From: Sciurus carolinensis
Taxonomy: Eukaryota; Chordata; Mammalia; Rodentia; Sciuridae
Direction of reading: 5' to 3'
DNA: 64,000 bases
Assembly: GCF_902686445.1 (NCBI RefSeq)
Contig: NC_062222.1
Location: 135,911,035 to 135,975,034 of the forward strand
Shown here: positions 58,101 through 64,000 of the stretch, piece by piece
Layout: every line of letters begins with the position of its first letter
Numbering within the stretch: the stretch's first letter is position 1
Program-made: the position numbers and the translations under genes
Notes under the pieces: model-generated
The model's input: only the letters and a program-made list of their open reading frames with translations
What the model was told of the DNA's origin: nothing
Databases searched by the model: none

Positions 58101-61067
58101 AGAGGTCATCATTTTAAATGAAATAAACCAGGCAGAAAGACAAGAACACGTGACTGCACTCCAGGTGACCTTGCAGCAGCACAGAGAACAGCAGCTGCCA
58201 GGGGACTGGGGGAATATGGGGAGATTTTGGTCAAAGGACACAAACCTCAGTTAGACAGGAGCAATCAATTCTGGAGGTCTACTGTACAGCATGGGACCTT
58301 GGTGGATAATGTGTTATGTACTAGAGAGTTTTCCAAGAGGATAGATCTTGAGTGCTGAGCATGTGAGGTGATGGATGTGGGAATCAGGCTTTCTACTGGA
58401 GCTAGAGAGGGCAAGAAGCCCCCAAATCCTGATTGCTTTGATGGACCCAAGGTCCGTGATGCTGTATGAAGGAACACTTCCTGCCAACACTTTGGAGTTA
58501 GCCTGGAAGACCTCCAAATCTGTAAGATCATACATTTGTGTTCTCTAAGCCACCAAGTGTGTAGGTTGTGTTGTAGTAGCAAAACGAAACTAATACATGC
58601 TCCTGTGCTGCAGAACCACCTTGGCCTCAGAGTTTCTGTCCTCAGAGGCCTGACCACACAAGTTTTCTAAATTACCAGTAGGCACCAGGTCAACATGCTC
58701 CACCTTAAATGGAATACTCTGGAGGTCTAGGGAAATGAGGTACGCACTGACAGGGAACGGTAGAAGAAGTCATGGCTCAACAGAGCCCTTACCTGGCCAG
58801 CGCGACTCCAAGTACCTGTCACACGACCTCTCATTTCATCTTCGAACAACCTTTTACTCACAGGGGAAACTGGGACACCTGAATGACTGGCCCAGGTGAG
58901 ACAGCTACTGAGTGGTGGGCCTGGATCTCCATATTTTATTGAGTAAGAAAAAAAAAGGAATGTAGAATATAACACATATTACAGTTCCATTTATGTTAAA
59001 ACTATATATACAGTGTCTATACATATGCAAATAGTATATGTATAATTCAAAACTTTTGTATCTACATATATAAATAGGGAAACTCTAGAAAGTCAATTCC
59101 AAATTATCACTTTTATTTTAGACACTTCCACGTTGTTTCAATGAGCAAGTACGAATGTGGAAACCTAGATCTACAGAAAGCATTTGCCACGCTTGGGGAC
59201 GGGGACACACCTGCCCTCGAGGGCTCCTGGAACACCGACAGGGCTCTTCCTCGGGGGCACCAGCCAACGGAGGAAAACGCTCTCTGCCCTCCAGAGGGCA
59301 CCGCCACGAACACCAGGAGCCCAACAGCCATGCTGCCCGGTGGACGTGGCACTCTCCCCCCAGTGACGGGCCCGGGCTCGCTCCCAGCCCTCTGCGCGCC
59401 CCTCCTGTCCCTTCCACGGTCAGGCAGTTAGAACTGCCGTGGTGAAGTCCACAGGGGCGACGTGGGAAACTCCTCGGGACCCAGGTCAGGAGAGGAGAGC
59501 GAGACAGAACAGTGAACGTGCTTGGATCACGATTCTGCGGGGTCAACGTGGGGTTCACAGCAACCATGGGGAGGGACAATGCCCTCTGGACACAAGGGTC
59601 ACATGGCAGCACAGAAGACTGCGAGGGGTCTTCCCACAAGGAAAACTACACCAAAGTGCAATCAGTCACAGAGGAGTCTGCTGGGCCCCCACCCGTCAGC
59701 AGCAGGGACCCCGCAGAGGCGGAGCAGCCGGGCCGGGCCGAGGGTGTGCGGGTGGGCACACCGCTCAGCAGACCAACCTGGCCAGGAGGGTCACGACCTT
59801 GAAGACGTGAAAACCTCTGACTTGCGATTTCCACTTCTAGAAATCCGAGGAAAATAATTAGAAATGCAAATAAATGCTTACAAATGAAGATGTTCACCAT
59901 AATACAATTTATAACAGAACCAAGAGAAAACCTAAACGGCCAACATAAAGAGAGTAGCTGAGCAAATTCGCCACTACGTTCCACATTAGGCTCATTAGCA
60001 GCTGCTGACGCAGAGCCCAGCTGCTCATAAAACTCAAGTGAGAAGAGAAAGACCCCAAAGAGCAAGGCTGGAACCAGGCAGGGAAACGCCCTGGAGAGGC
60101 GCAGGCCAGGAAGACAGGGGCCCCACCTCGGGAACTGCGGCGGAGGCAGAACGAGCGCACGCTGCTTTCCTTCTCCCGGTTTCCTGATGGCGGAAGTGTT
60201 GGAGGTGACGACGCCTTTGTGAGAACACACAGCACACTCTACACACTCCTCGAAGCCCCTCCACCCGGGCTGACCCCAGGCTGACGGCTCTCCCCTGCCT
60301 GCTCCTCACCTCCTCCCCTCGACCCTGGACCCTGCTGAGCATCCACACTGCAGGGTCAGGAGTGCAACCCCGCAGAGGAAGCCACGTGGGTGACCCACAC
60401 TTCACAGAGCTCAGTGGCTTCAGAAGAACCAGACAGACAACCAACATCCCACAACCCAAGAACAGGAAAATGTGCCCCAGGGAGGCCCAGGTGCACAGCT
60501 TTGGAGGAAGAAAGCAGTTCTGATGGGGAAATGGAGGAAGGTAATTATTGACCTGGGGCAAGAAGGAGGATAGCATCTGACAGGCAGAGAAAAAGGACAC
60601 TCCTGACAGAGGAATAGCTTGAGCAAAGGCCCAGCGGCGTGGCAGTGCAGGGACAGCAGCCAGGATGACAGGCACCCAGATGGGTCATGGCAGAGAAAGA
60701 AATGTGAGGTGAGACCCGCAAGGGCCTTGCCTGCCAATCCACGGAAACTGGGCCTAGGGAGAGCCTGTCTTCTGTCCAGGTGGCAGAGCACATTTCATGA
60801 CTGGAGTCACGGCCCATGAGGATAAAGGGATTTAGTTCTACGTGACCCGGATCCACCAAGGAACCAGGGATTCCACGGCCCAGTTCTAGGGCTTTAACTG
60901 ACCTTTGTCCTGCACCAGCACCTCCAGCTCCTCCCGAATACCATCGTACCAGCTTGTGATGTCCACGTGGAGGGAGTAGTCGCAGCAGGACTTGGTGTCA
61001 GCTGCTTCATGCCACTTCTCAAAGGAAGTCAGCAGGCTGGACCCGGGTTCAGGAACAACATGGTCAA
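28065..61067 (-). CDS. CRMP1: CRMP1, exons 4-14 (C-terminal ~467 residues)
   Basis: Eleven - strand exons join in phase to give collapsin response mediator protein 1 from about residue 105 to the end (572 residues in the short human form). CRMP1 is a cytosolic, tetrameric, dihydropyrimidinase-like phosphoprotein. It relays semaphorin-3A signals to tubulin and actin in growing neurons and is phosphorylated by CDK5 and GSK3 (family knowledge). The sequence shows the amidohydrolase fold without its metal site: VNSFQVYM has Gln where dihydropyrimidinase has the carboxylated Lys, [10 protein letters not shown] lacks the His of VHVMSK, and GSGHC lacks the catalytic Asp, although LVHAENGD keeps its His. 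The tail has the [17 protein letters not shown] phospho-cluster (T509, T514, S522 by human numbering). Exon sizes of 165, 62, 81, 69, 121, 157, 142, 171 and 180 nt are typical of the DPYSL family. CRMP1 rather than DPYSL2-5 is supported by the C-terminus and the EVC neighbour. Confidence 0.96.
28430..28640 (+). repeat. L2/MIR-type fragment
   Basis: CACTTACTGAGTGCCTACTG and TGTGCAGGCAC are L2-like. GAGGAGGAATCGAGGCTCA continues with the MIR/L2 antisense pattern. Confidence 0.55.
30027..30166 (-). mobile_element. Composite B1-ID SINE, antisense
   Basis: The + strand gives poly(T), GGCAAGCACTCTACCATGGA, GCTATAGCCCAGCCC, then GAGACAGGGTCTC and GGCATGTGCCACCATGCCTG. This is the reverse of a shortened B1 unit joined to an ID unit with an A tail. 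Confidence 0.75.
30921..31086 (-). CDS. CRMP1: CRMP1 exon 13 (phosphorylation-cluster exon)
   Basis: 166 nt, [20 protein letters not shown] through HQSNFSLS and one base of Gly. It encodes the disordered tail with the GSK3 and CDK5 sites ([18 protein letters not shown]) and the Tyr of PVYEVP, a Fyn-site candidate (Y504 in human). The acceptor is CTCCATCTAG and the donor GTAGGG. Confidence 0.95.
31185..31445 (+). repeat. Degenerate CA/TACA microsatellite region
   Basis: About 260 bp dominated by CACA, CATA and TACA steps, heavily interrupted. Confidence 0.8.
32570..32690 (+). repeat. Degenerate CA-rich microsatellite
   Basis: Mixed CAC, GCAC and ACGTG steps ending in a purer run, ACGCACACACACACACAGCA. 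Confidence 0.75.
33318..33497 (-). CDS. CRMP1: CRMP1 exon 12
   Basis: 60 codons, [20 protein letters not shown] through YQRVRTRSK, phase 0. Several residues near the end ([20 protein letters not shown]) differ from the human protein as I remember it. The acceptor is GGCACGCAG and the donor GTGAGC. Confidence 0.94.
34640..35680 (-). mobile_element. L1 ORF2/3'-type fragment, antisense, split by a SINE
   Basis: GATCACTGTAGTTTTGTAAC and GATGGGATTACTTCAAATTT are familiar antisense L1 blocks. The outer limits are uncertain, and an ID SINE interrupts it at 35490-35600. Confidence 0.5.
35490..35600 (-). mobile_element. ID SINE with target-site duplication, antisense
   Basis: Reading the - strand: GGGGCTGGGGAGATAGCTCA start, RNA polymerase III A box TAGCTCAGTCGG, B box GGTTCGATCCC, then CAGCACCC and a long A-rich tail. 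Flanked by perfect 13-bp repeats GATTCTTCATATT at 35477-35489 and 35601-35613. The intact boxes, long tail and perfect duplication indicate a recent insertion. Confidence 0.92.
38646..38816 (-). CDS. CRMP1: CRMP1 exon 11
   Basis: 57 codons, [20 protein letters not shown] through TITAKSHKS, including the barrel/sandwich boundary motif [12 protein letters not shown]. The acceptor is CCCTTTAG and the donor GTAAGT. Confidence 0.95.
38817..39425 (-). other. CRMP1: CRMP1 intron 10
   Basis: 609-bp intron; nothing recognised. Confidence 0.75.
39426..39567 (-). CDS. CRMP1: CRMP1 exon 10
   Basis: 142 nt; the first base completes Cys, then [20 protein letters not shown] through MTVVWDKAV, phase 0. GSGHC stands where active enzymes carry the catalytic Asp. 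The acceptor is CTTGCCAG and the donor GTAAGG. Confidence 0.95.
39568..41725 (-). other. CRMP1: CRMP1 intron 9
   Basis: Only a MIR-like tail near 41.4 kb is recognised. GC-rich from 40.9 to 41.3 kb. No gene. Confidence 0.65.
41385..41475 (-). repeat. MIR-like fragment, antisense
   Basis: GGGTGACACAGCCAACTGCC and GTCAGGACTTGCATCC follow the antisense MIR pattern. Confidence 0.45.
41726..41882 (-). CDS. CRMP1: CRMP1 exon 9
   Basis: 157 nt; two bases complete Gly, then [20 protein letters not shown] through DYLTSLLA and two bases of Cys. It includes the family's [18 protein letters not shown] loop. The acceptor is CTCCCAAG and the donor GTGAGA. Confidence 0.95.
41883..42214 (-). other. CRMP1: CRMP1 intron 8
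   Basis: 332-bp intron; nothing recognised. Confidence 0.8.
42215..42335 (-). CDS. CRMP1: CRMP1 exon 8
   Basis: 121 nt, [20 protein letters not shown], then [20 protein letters not shown] and one base of Gly. Thr-Lys replaces the Val-His metal ligand found in dihydropyrimidinase. The acceptor is GTCCCCAG and the donor GTATGC. Confidence 0.95.
42336..43671 (-). other. CRMP1: CRMP1 intron 7
   Basis: Contains one composite B1-ID SINE; otherwise nothing recognised. Confidence 0.7.
42794..42968 (-). mobile_element. Composite B1-ID SINE, antisense
   Basis: The + strand shows GTGGTACTTTGGATTGAACT, CTCTGCCACTGAGCTGCCTC, then GGCTGGCCTCCAGTTGATCC and CTCAGCCTCCCAGGGG: an ID unit then a B1 unit, both reversed. 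Confidence 0.8.
43672..43740 (-). CDS. CRMP1: CRMP1 exon 7
   Basis: 23 codons, [20 protein letters not shown] then PEE. The acceptor is CTGTCACAG and the donor GTGAGA. Its 69-nt length is typical of the gene family. Confidence 0.95.
44009..45850 (+). mobile_element. MaLR element: 5' LTR, internal part and 3' LTR end
   Basis: A 5' LTR of about 380 bp starts CTATGGTGTGAATATGGTCT and ends near 44390. Then comes ACGGTACCAAGAAGGGGG, a degenerate leucine-tRNA primer site. A 3' LTR end appears near 45780-45850 (GAGCCAAAATAAACCTCTTT and TTCTGTTACAGC). The interior has long chance frames but no recognisable retroviral domain; MaLR elements are non-autonomous. Confidence 0.65.
46000..46125 (+). repeat. 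MIR fragment
   Basis: CTCTGAGCTTCAGTTTTCTC, then CGCACACTGGAGTTGACAGT, in MIR order. Confidence 0.6.
48309..48480 (+). mobile_element. Composite B1-ID SINE
   Basis: GGCTGGATGCCCATAATCCC, GAGGCTGAGGCCAGAGGATT, GCCTCAGCAACTTAG, then an A-rich linker and GGGTGTGGCTCACTGGCTGA of a shortened ID unit. Clearly diverged, so older than the 35.5-kb insertion. Confidence 0.8.
48818..48835 (+). repeat. Poly(A) run
   Basis: About 17 consecutive A after CACTCAC. No obvious SINE body attached. Confidence 0.75.
49600..50640. repeat. 24-bp minisatellite array with 498-bp higher-order repeat
   Basis: About 43 units of roughly 24 bp, built around CCAGGTGTGTAAGGCCC followed by a CGGCACT-like joint. Variant units (GTGTGTAATGCC, CAGGTGCAAGG, GGTGAGCAAAGCCACAACAC, CAGTACACCCAGGCGAGC) recur in the same order 498 bp apart (for example 49784 and 50282), with a further partial copy about 99 bp on. 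It lies in CRMP1 intron 6, about 270 bp from exon 6. Confidence 0.95.
50690..50770 (-). repeat. MIR fragment, antisense
   Basis: CATCCCCGTTGCACAGGTGA, then GAACACCGAGTCTCAGAAGC, the antisense MIR pattern, beside the tandem array. Confidence 0.6.
50908..50988 (-). CDS. CRMP1: CRMP1 exon 6
   Basis: 27 codons, [20 protein letters not shown] followed by NGDLIAQ. It retains the His of VHAEN. The acceptor is TCCCTCCTCAG and the donor GTGAGT. ALTL here differs from AVIL in my memory of the human protein. Confidence 0.95.
50989..52637 (-). other. CRMP1: CRMP1 intron 5
   Basis: Contains MIR/L2-like remnants between 51.9 and 52.3 kb; no gene recognised. Confidence 0.65.
51895..52290 (-). repeat. MIR/L2-like fragments, antisense
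   Basis: Two patches: AAAGCCCAGAGAGGCTGGGA with GCTGCACAGCAAGCCGCAGG, and TTTTGGATGAGAAAACTGAG with AAGTGACGTGCCTGAGGC. Confidence 0.5.
52638..52699 (-). CDS. CRMP1: CRMP1 exon 5
   Basis: 62 nt; two bases complete Gly, then [20 protein letters not shown], phase 0. The Gln of SFQVY replaces the metal-bridging carboxylated Lys of active dihydropyrimidinases (SFKMF). The acceptor is TTGCCACAG and the donor GTAGGT. Confidence 0.95.
53023..53077. repeat. 55-bp direct duplication, copy 1
   Basis: Starts ACTTGGGCACTTCTGCCAAG and ends TTCTCAA. It differs from copy 2 (53494-53548) at one base. Confidence 0.95.
53400..53870 (+). mobile_element. MLT1-type MaLR LTR with an inserted 55-bp block
   Basis: LTR landmarks: CTCTTGTGACTTGCTTTAAC, GCCTCTCTTCCTGCTCTTCT, and the end-like GGGGCAGTCGTTACCCAGCA. 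Diverged. Confidence 0.55.
53494..53548. repeat. 55-bp direct duplication, copy 2
   Basis: Same 55 bp as 53023-53077 with one C/T difference, 471 bp downstream. It interrupts an MLT1-type LTR between CTTTAACC and GTGATGC. Confidence 0.95.
54570..54680 (+). repeat. MIR fragment
   Basis: GAGTTCCAGTCCTTGTACTG, GTGTGACACTGGAGAAG and CTGGGCTTCAGTTTCTCC. Confidence 0.75.
54855..55075 (+). repeat. L2 3'-end fragment
   Basis: TTATTCATTCATGCAATGAA, CATTTACTGAGAGC, TTATGCCAGACATGTGCTAA and CCTCAGGGAGCTCATGG follow the L2 consensus order. Confidence 0.75.
55390..55665 (+). mobile_element. L1M fragment, left half (split by MaLR)
   Basis: AGTAGAGAAAGGGACCCTGA, CAGCAAGTCCCACTTGC, CACATCCGAAGGAACTGAA and GCACACTACTCACAACTGCC are successive L1 3'-region blocks. 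The element resumes at 57988. Confidence 0.75.
55666..56097 (+). repeat. MaLR 5' LTR
   Basis: Begins TGTTATGGTTAGGTGTGAGG and ends GATTTAAACA, with AAATAAACTTTTTT as the poly(A)-signal region at about 56024. Confidence 0.85.
57560..57987 (+). repeat. MaLR 3' LTR
   Basis: Begins TGTTATAGTTTGCATTTGAG and ends GACTAAAACA, with AAATAAACTTTTC at about 57912. Parallel to the 5' LTR but clearly diverged. Confidence 0.85.
57988..58380 (+). mobile_element. L1M fragment, right half
   Basis: Resumes with CTAAGTGTCCAAGATGG, then GAATGATATTCAGCCTTGAC, AAGAAGGAAATCCTGCCATT and GGGGAGATTTTGGTCAAAGG, the L1 order following the left half. Confidence 0.8.
58385..58605 (+). mobile_element. MLT1-type MaLR LTR 3' part
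   Basis: Ends TTTGTGTTCTCTAAGCCACC, AAGTGTGTAGG and GTAGCAAAACGAAACTAATA, the MLT1 3' end. Confidence 0.65.
58795..58940 (-). repeat. MIR fragment, antisense
   Basis: TACTCACAGGGGAAACTGGG, GACTGGCCCAGGTGAGACAG and CTACTGAGTGGTGGGCCTGG. Confidence 0.65.
60903..61067 (-). CDS. CRMP1: CRMP1 exon 4
   Basis: 165 nt. Two bases complete Ile, then [20 protein letters not shown] through LEVLVQDK and one base of Gly. It has no internal ATG, so it is found by homology and splice sites. The acceptor is CTGTCCCAG and the donor GTCAGT (atypical C at +3). A candidate branch point (CCTAAG, A at 61096) lies 29 nt upstream, where a minisatellite begins. Confidence 0.94.
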
Positions 61068-61099
61068 CTGGGACAGAGAAAACGTGTCATGATGCTTAG

Positions 61100-61575
61100 G
61101 ACCACATCTTCCACCCGCATCACCACCCCCACCCCATCCCATCAGCCTCACACCATCCCTGTCACCATGACGACCATCACCTCCATCACCATCACCACCA
61201 CCCCATTCCATCAGCCTCACACCATCCCTGTCACCATGACGACCATCACCTCCATCACCATCACCACCACCCCATCCCATCAGCTTCACTCATCCCTGTC
61301 ACCATGATAACCAGCACCTCCATCACCATCACCACCACCCCATCTCATCAGCCTCACTCATCCCTGTCTCCATGACCACCATCACCTCCATCACCATGAC
61401 CACCACCCCATCCCATCAGCCTCAGCTCATCCCTGTCTCCATGACCACCAGCACTTCCATCAGCCTCGCTCATCCCTGTCTCCACAGCCACCAGCACCTC
61501 CATCACCATCACCACCACCCCATCCCATGAGCCTCAGCTCATCCCTGTCTCCATGGCCACCACTGCCGTCATCGC
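61100..61575. repeat. ~68-bp minisatellite (CCATCACC-rich)
   Basis: About six or seven units of CATCAGCCTCACACCATCCC, TGTCACCATGACGACCATCA and CCTCCATCACCATCACCACC type, the last ones decayed. On the CRMP1 sense strand it is rich in GGTGATGG. It begins about 33 bp from the exon 4 acceptor. Confidence 0.92.
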
Positions 61576-61696
61576 CGCCCTCCTGTCCTCACAATCTCTC
61601 TGATGCTCTCCACCTCAAGACAGTAGCAGGAAGCGTTATAAATACCTCTTTTAACCCTCATGGCCACTCCAAGGAGTGAAGAGTACTAACCCCATT

Positions 61697-61880
61697 TGGG
61701 GCCTGGCACTGTGGCGCACGCCTGTAATCCCAGCAAGGTGGGAGGCTGAGGCAGGAGGATCGCAAGTTTGAGACCAGCCTCAGCAACTTAGCAAGACCCT
61801 GTCTCAAAATGAGAAAAACCACAAAAGGGCTGGGGATGCAGCTCCGTGGCGAAGCACCCTGGGTTCAATCCCAGTACCAG
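61697..61880 (+). mobile_element. Composite B1-ID SINE
   Basis: GGCGCACGCCTGTAATCCCA, GGGAGGCTGAGGCAGGAGGA and GACCAGCCTCAGCAACTTAG (B1 part), then an A-rich linker and GGGCTGGGGATGCAGCTCCG, GGGTTCAATCCCAGTACCAG (ID part). This layout is typical of squirrel genomes. Confidence 0.88.
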
Positions 61881-62171
61881 GAAGAGAAGAGAGCGGAGAG
61901 GAGAGGGAGGGGAGAGGGAGGGGAGAGGAGAGGAGAGGAGAGGAGGGGAGAGGGAGGGGAGGGGAGAGGGAGGGGAGAGGGGAGGAGGGGGAGGGGAGGG
62001 AGAGGGAGGGGAGAGGAGAACGAGAGGAGGGGAGGGGAGGAGGAGAGGACGAGAGGAGAGGAGGGGGAGGGGAGAGGAGGGGAGGGAGGGGAGAGGGAGG
62101 GGAGAGTGAGAAGAGGGGAGAGGGGGAGGGGAGGGGAGCGGAGGGGAGGAGAGGAGGGGAGGGGAGAGGAG
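61879..62171 (+). repeat. Purine tract, GGGGA/GAGAGG type
   Basis: About 293 bp that is almost all G and A on the + strand, with only a handful of C or T interruptions. It starts exactly where the preceding SINE should have its A tail. Confidence 0.95.
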
Positions 62172-62334
62172 CCAGAGCTCACTCAAGGCCCACAACTAGC
62201 GAGAGGAGGCAGGAAGACCGCCTGGGGACCTGCCAGGCGGTCTGCGCTCTCACACGGCGCCCCAGGGCTGGCCTTGGCCCAGAACGCCAAGGGTGGAAAG
62301 GACTTTAGAGGCGACTCTGTCATCTCTTTGTGTG

Positions 62335-62450
62335 TTTTTTTTTTAGTTGCTGTGGACCTTCACTTTTATCTTATTTAAATGCAGAGGTGAGAGGGACCCA
62401 GGCCTCACGCTGGACGCGTGCTCTACCGAGCCACGGGCCCGGCCCGTCAC
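62335..62450 (-). mobile_element. ID-type SINE, antisense
   Basis: TTTTTTTTTAGTTGCTGTGG, then ACTTTTATCTTATTTAAATG, CAGGCCTCACGCTGGACGCG and TGCTCTACCGAGCCACGGGC, the reverse of a sciurid ID body and its tail. Diverged. Confidence 0.65.
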
Positions 62451-64000
62451 CTCTTTCTCAAGCACAATCTGAGACGTAAAATAGCTCAAAGGCCTGTCTT
62501 CAACCTCCGCGGACCGCGCCTGCCGCTGGGGCGACCCCTGCTTCCCTGCACCCCTCACGGCCAGGCGTCAGGAAGACGTCCCCAGACAGCAGCCTCTGCG
62601 CCCACCTCGTCCCAACCCGGGCAGCAGCCTCTGCGGACGGGCCTTGGCGCTGGGGCCTGCTGGACACTGCGGTCCTGCCTGCTGGCCCTCGGGCGCCCAG
62701 CGCCACCCCGTCTTCTCTGACTCGCTCTTGTCTCCCAGGTCAGCTCGCCCGGTCTCTGGGTTTTTCCTCAGTCCCCACAGGCTCCAGCTCCTCCTGCGCC
62801 TTCGCCCTCACGCCGAGCTGCCCCAGGGCCCCTCTCCACTCCTGGCTCATGCAGAAACGGCCTCGAGCTGCCGAATGCCGCCCAGCTGCGCCCTGACCTC
62901 CCTCACAGGGCGACTCCAAGGTGCCTCAAAATCAGCACGGCCCAAGCCTCCCGCAGCGCCCCCCGCCCGCTGCAGGGGACACAGGAGTGCAGCACCTCTC
63001 GGTCCCACAGACGCACGTGAGGGCTTGCCACTCCCCTCCCTCACATCCCCATGCCCAACATCGTGATACCGCTGACGCCCCGCACGTGCCCCTGGACCTG
63101 CCCACTGCCGTCCACCGCCACAGCCAGGCCACCCTGCGTGCCAGCGGAAACACTGCAGGAGCCTCCCACCTGCTCCACCGCATGGACCACGCGCTCCCTG
63201 AGCCCTTCCAGAGCCTCCAGACGAAAACACACAGAACTCTCCCCTGCCTGCTGAGCCCAGCACTGCCCCGCTCCTGTCCCTGCAGCCCGCCGCAGGCCCG
63301 TCCCTCGGTCTCTGCACCCAGCCTGGTCATGGGCCTTCCTCCGTCTCTCCACTGTGACTCTGCGTGAGCCGCTCCTCCTCCCGGCCTCTGCTCTCCTCCT
63401 GCCTCCTCCACCTGACTCCAGTTCATCCCTCAGCTCCCCAAGGGATGTGGCCTCTTCAGGGAAGCCTTCTCTGAGCCCCGTCCCCCATTCTCAGCACTGT
63501 GTCCCTTTCTTTTGCAGCCGAGTCACAGCTTACAGTCACATGGGCCTGGGCATGGGTGACGGGGAAAGAGCAAGGGGAGCCCTGGGGGCCCGGCCTCTCA
63601 CGCAGGGCTCCGCACCCTGTACTGCAGGATCTCACTAGGTCTCCCCAGCACCCTCGGGGGCTCAGTCACCAGGCCCGCACTGCAGGCCAGGCAGCCAGGG
63701 CTCAGGCCCAGGGCAGGCCCGCAATCCTGCAGCCCAAGGGCAACAAGTTCAAGCCTGTCGGGGCCAAGTCCTGGCTCCTCCCACTGTCCCCCAGCAGGTC
63801 AGATGCTGGAAAGGTTCAGGACTTCGCCTTTGCATTGAGCCAGACCTCTTGGCTCAGGGCTTGGGTGTCTGGACCAGCCACAGAGGGGGCCACCAAAGGG
63901 CCACCTGGGAGGGTGGAGACAGGCTGGGGCCGGCCAGTTCAGACCACACAGCGTGACAGGTCAAAGAGCATTTATAATCAGCTGTTACCTGCTTAATTAA

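Larger units (their letters stand above)
52700..60902 (-). other. CRMP1: CRMP1 intron 4
   Basis: Repeat-rich: a 55-bp duplicated block, MLT1 LTRs, MIR, L2, an L1 split by a MaLR element with both LTRs, and AT-rich L1-like remnants (about 58950-59160 and 59815-60060). No independent gene. Confidence 0.65.
61068..64000 (-). other. CRMP1: CRMP1 intron 3 (3' part)
   Basis: Begins at the exon 4 acceptor with a GATGGT-type minisatellite, then a B1-ID SINE, a purine tract, an ID SINE and GC-rich sequence to the window edge. I looked for the 185-nt exon 3 (ending near GGTTMI) and did not find it. Confidence 0.7.

Noticed and set aside
61788..62195. Ser/Pro/Leu-rich - strand frame and Arg/Gly/Glu-rich + strand frame
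   Set aside because: Produced by the low-complexity purine tract, not by a gene.
62400..64000. Search for CRMP1 exon 3 in the GC-rich right end
   Set aside because: No - strand segment resembles the expected residues before Ile-Asp-His-Val, so exon 3 must lie beyond the window.

Overview
This window is mammalian nuclear DNA, most likely from a squirrel-family rodent (Sciuridae). Evidence for a mammal: short coding blocks with canonical splice sites inside long introns, and abundant MIR, L2, L1, Tigger and MaLR repeats. Evidence for a sciurid: tRNA-derived ID SINEs and B1 plus ID composite SINEs of the type common in squirrels and marmots (about 12.0, 30.0, 35.5, 42.8, 48.3, 61.7 and 62.4 kb). 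The species cannot be fixed by eye.

Two genes lie tail to tail, as in human 4p16. On the + strand, positions 1-21504 hold the 3' half of EVC (Ellis-van Creveld protein): ten coding exons at 5400-5609, 10413-10522, 13395-13605, 14348-14554, 14890-15034, 16286-16397, 19137-19263, 20177-20270, 20886-20997 and 21423-21504 (stop TAG). They correspond to human exons 12-21 and encode 469 residues: the coiled-coil-rich part and the basic C-terminus. Positions 1-5399 are the preceding intron.

On the - strand, 28065-61067 holds CRMP1 (collapsin response mediator protein 1, DPYSL1): eleven exons corresponding to exons 4-14, encoding about 467 residues from near residue 105 to the C-terminal TGA. Two overlapping poly(A) signals lie at 27238-27248. 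Exons 1-3 lie beyond the right edge. All splice phases join in both genes without a frameshift or internal stop, so both look intact. Between them, 21505-27220 carries EVC 3' sequence and intergenic DNA with old MaLR LTRs and a MIR.

EVC acts with EVC2 at the base of primary cilia in Hedgehog signalling. CRMP1 is a cytosolic phosphoprotein of semaphorin and cytoskeletal signalling in neurons. They are neighbours by synteny, not members of one pathway.

No undescribed gene system is evident. The most unusual structures are: a ~1.04 kb tandem array of a ~24-bp unit with about 39 CAGGTG E-box motifs and a 498-bp higher-order repeat in CRMP1 intron 6; a ~68-bp minisatellite that reaches the splice acceptor region of CRMP1 exon 4, followed by a ~290-bp purine tract grown out of a SINE tail; a MaLR element with both LTRs nested in an L1; and a 55-bp templated duplication placed inside an old LTR.
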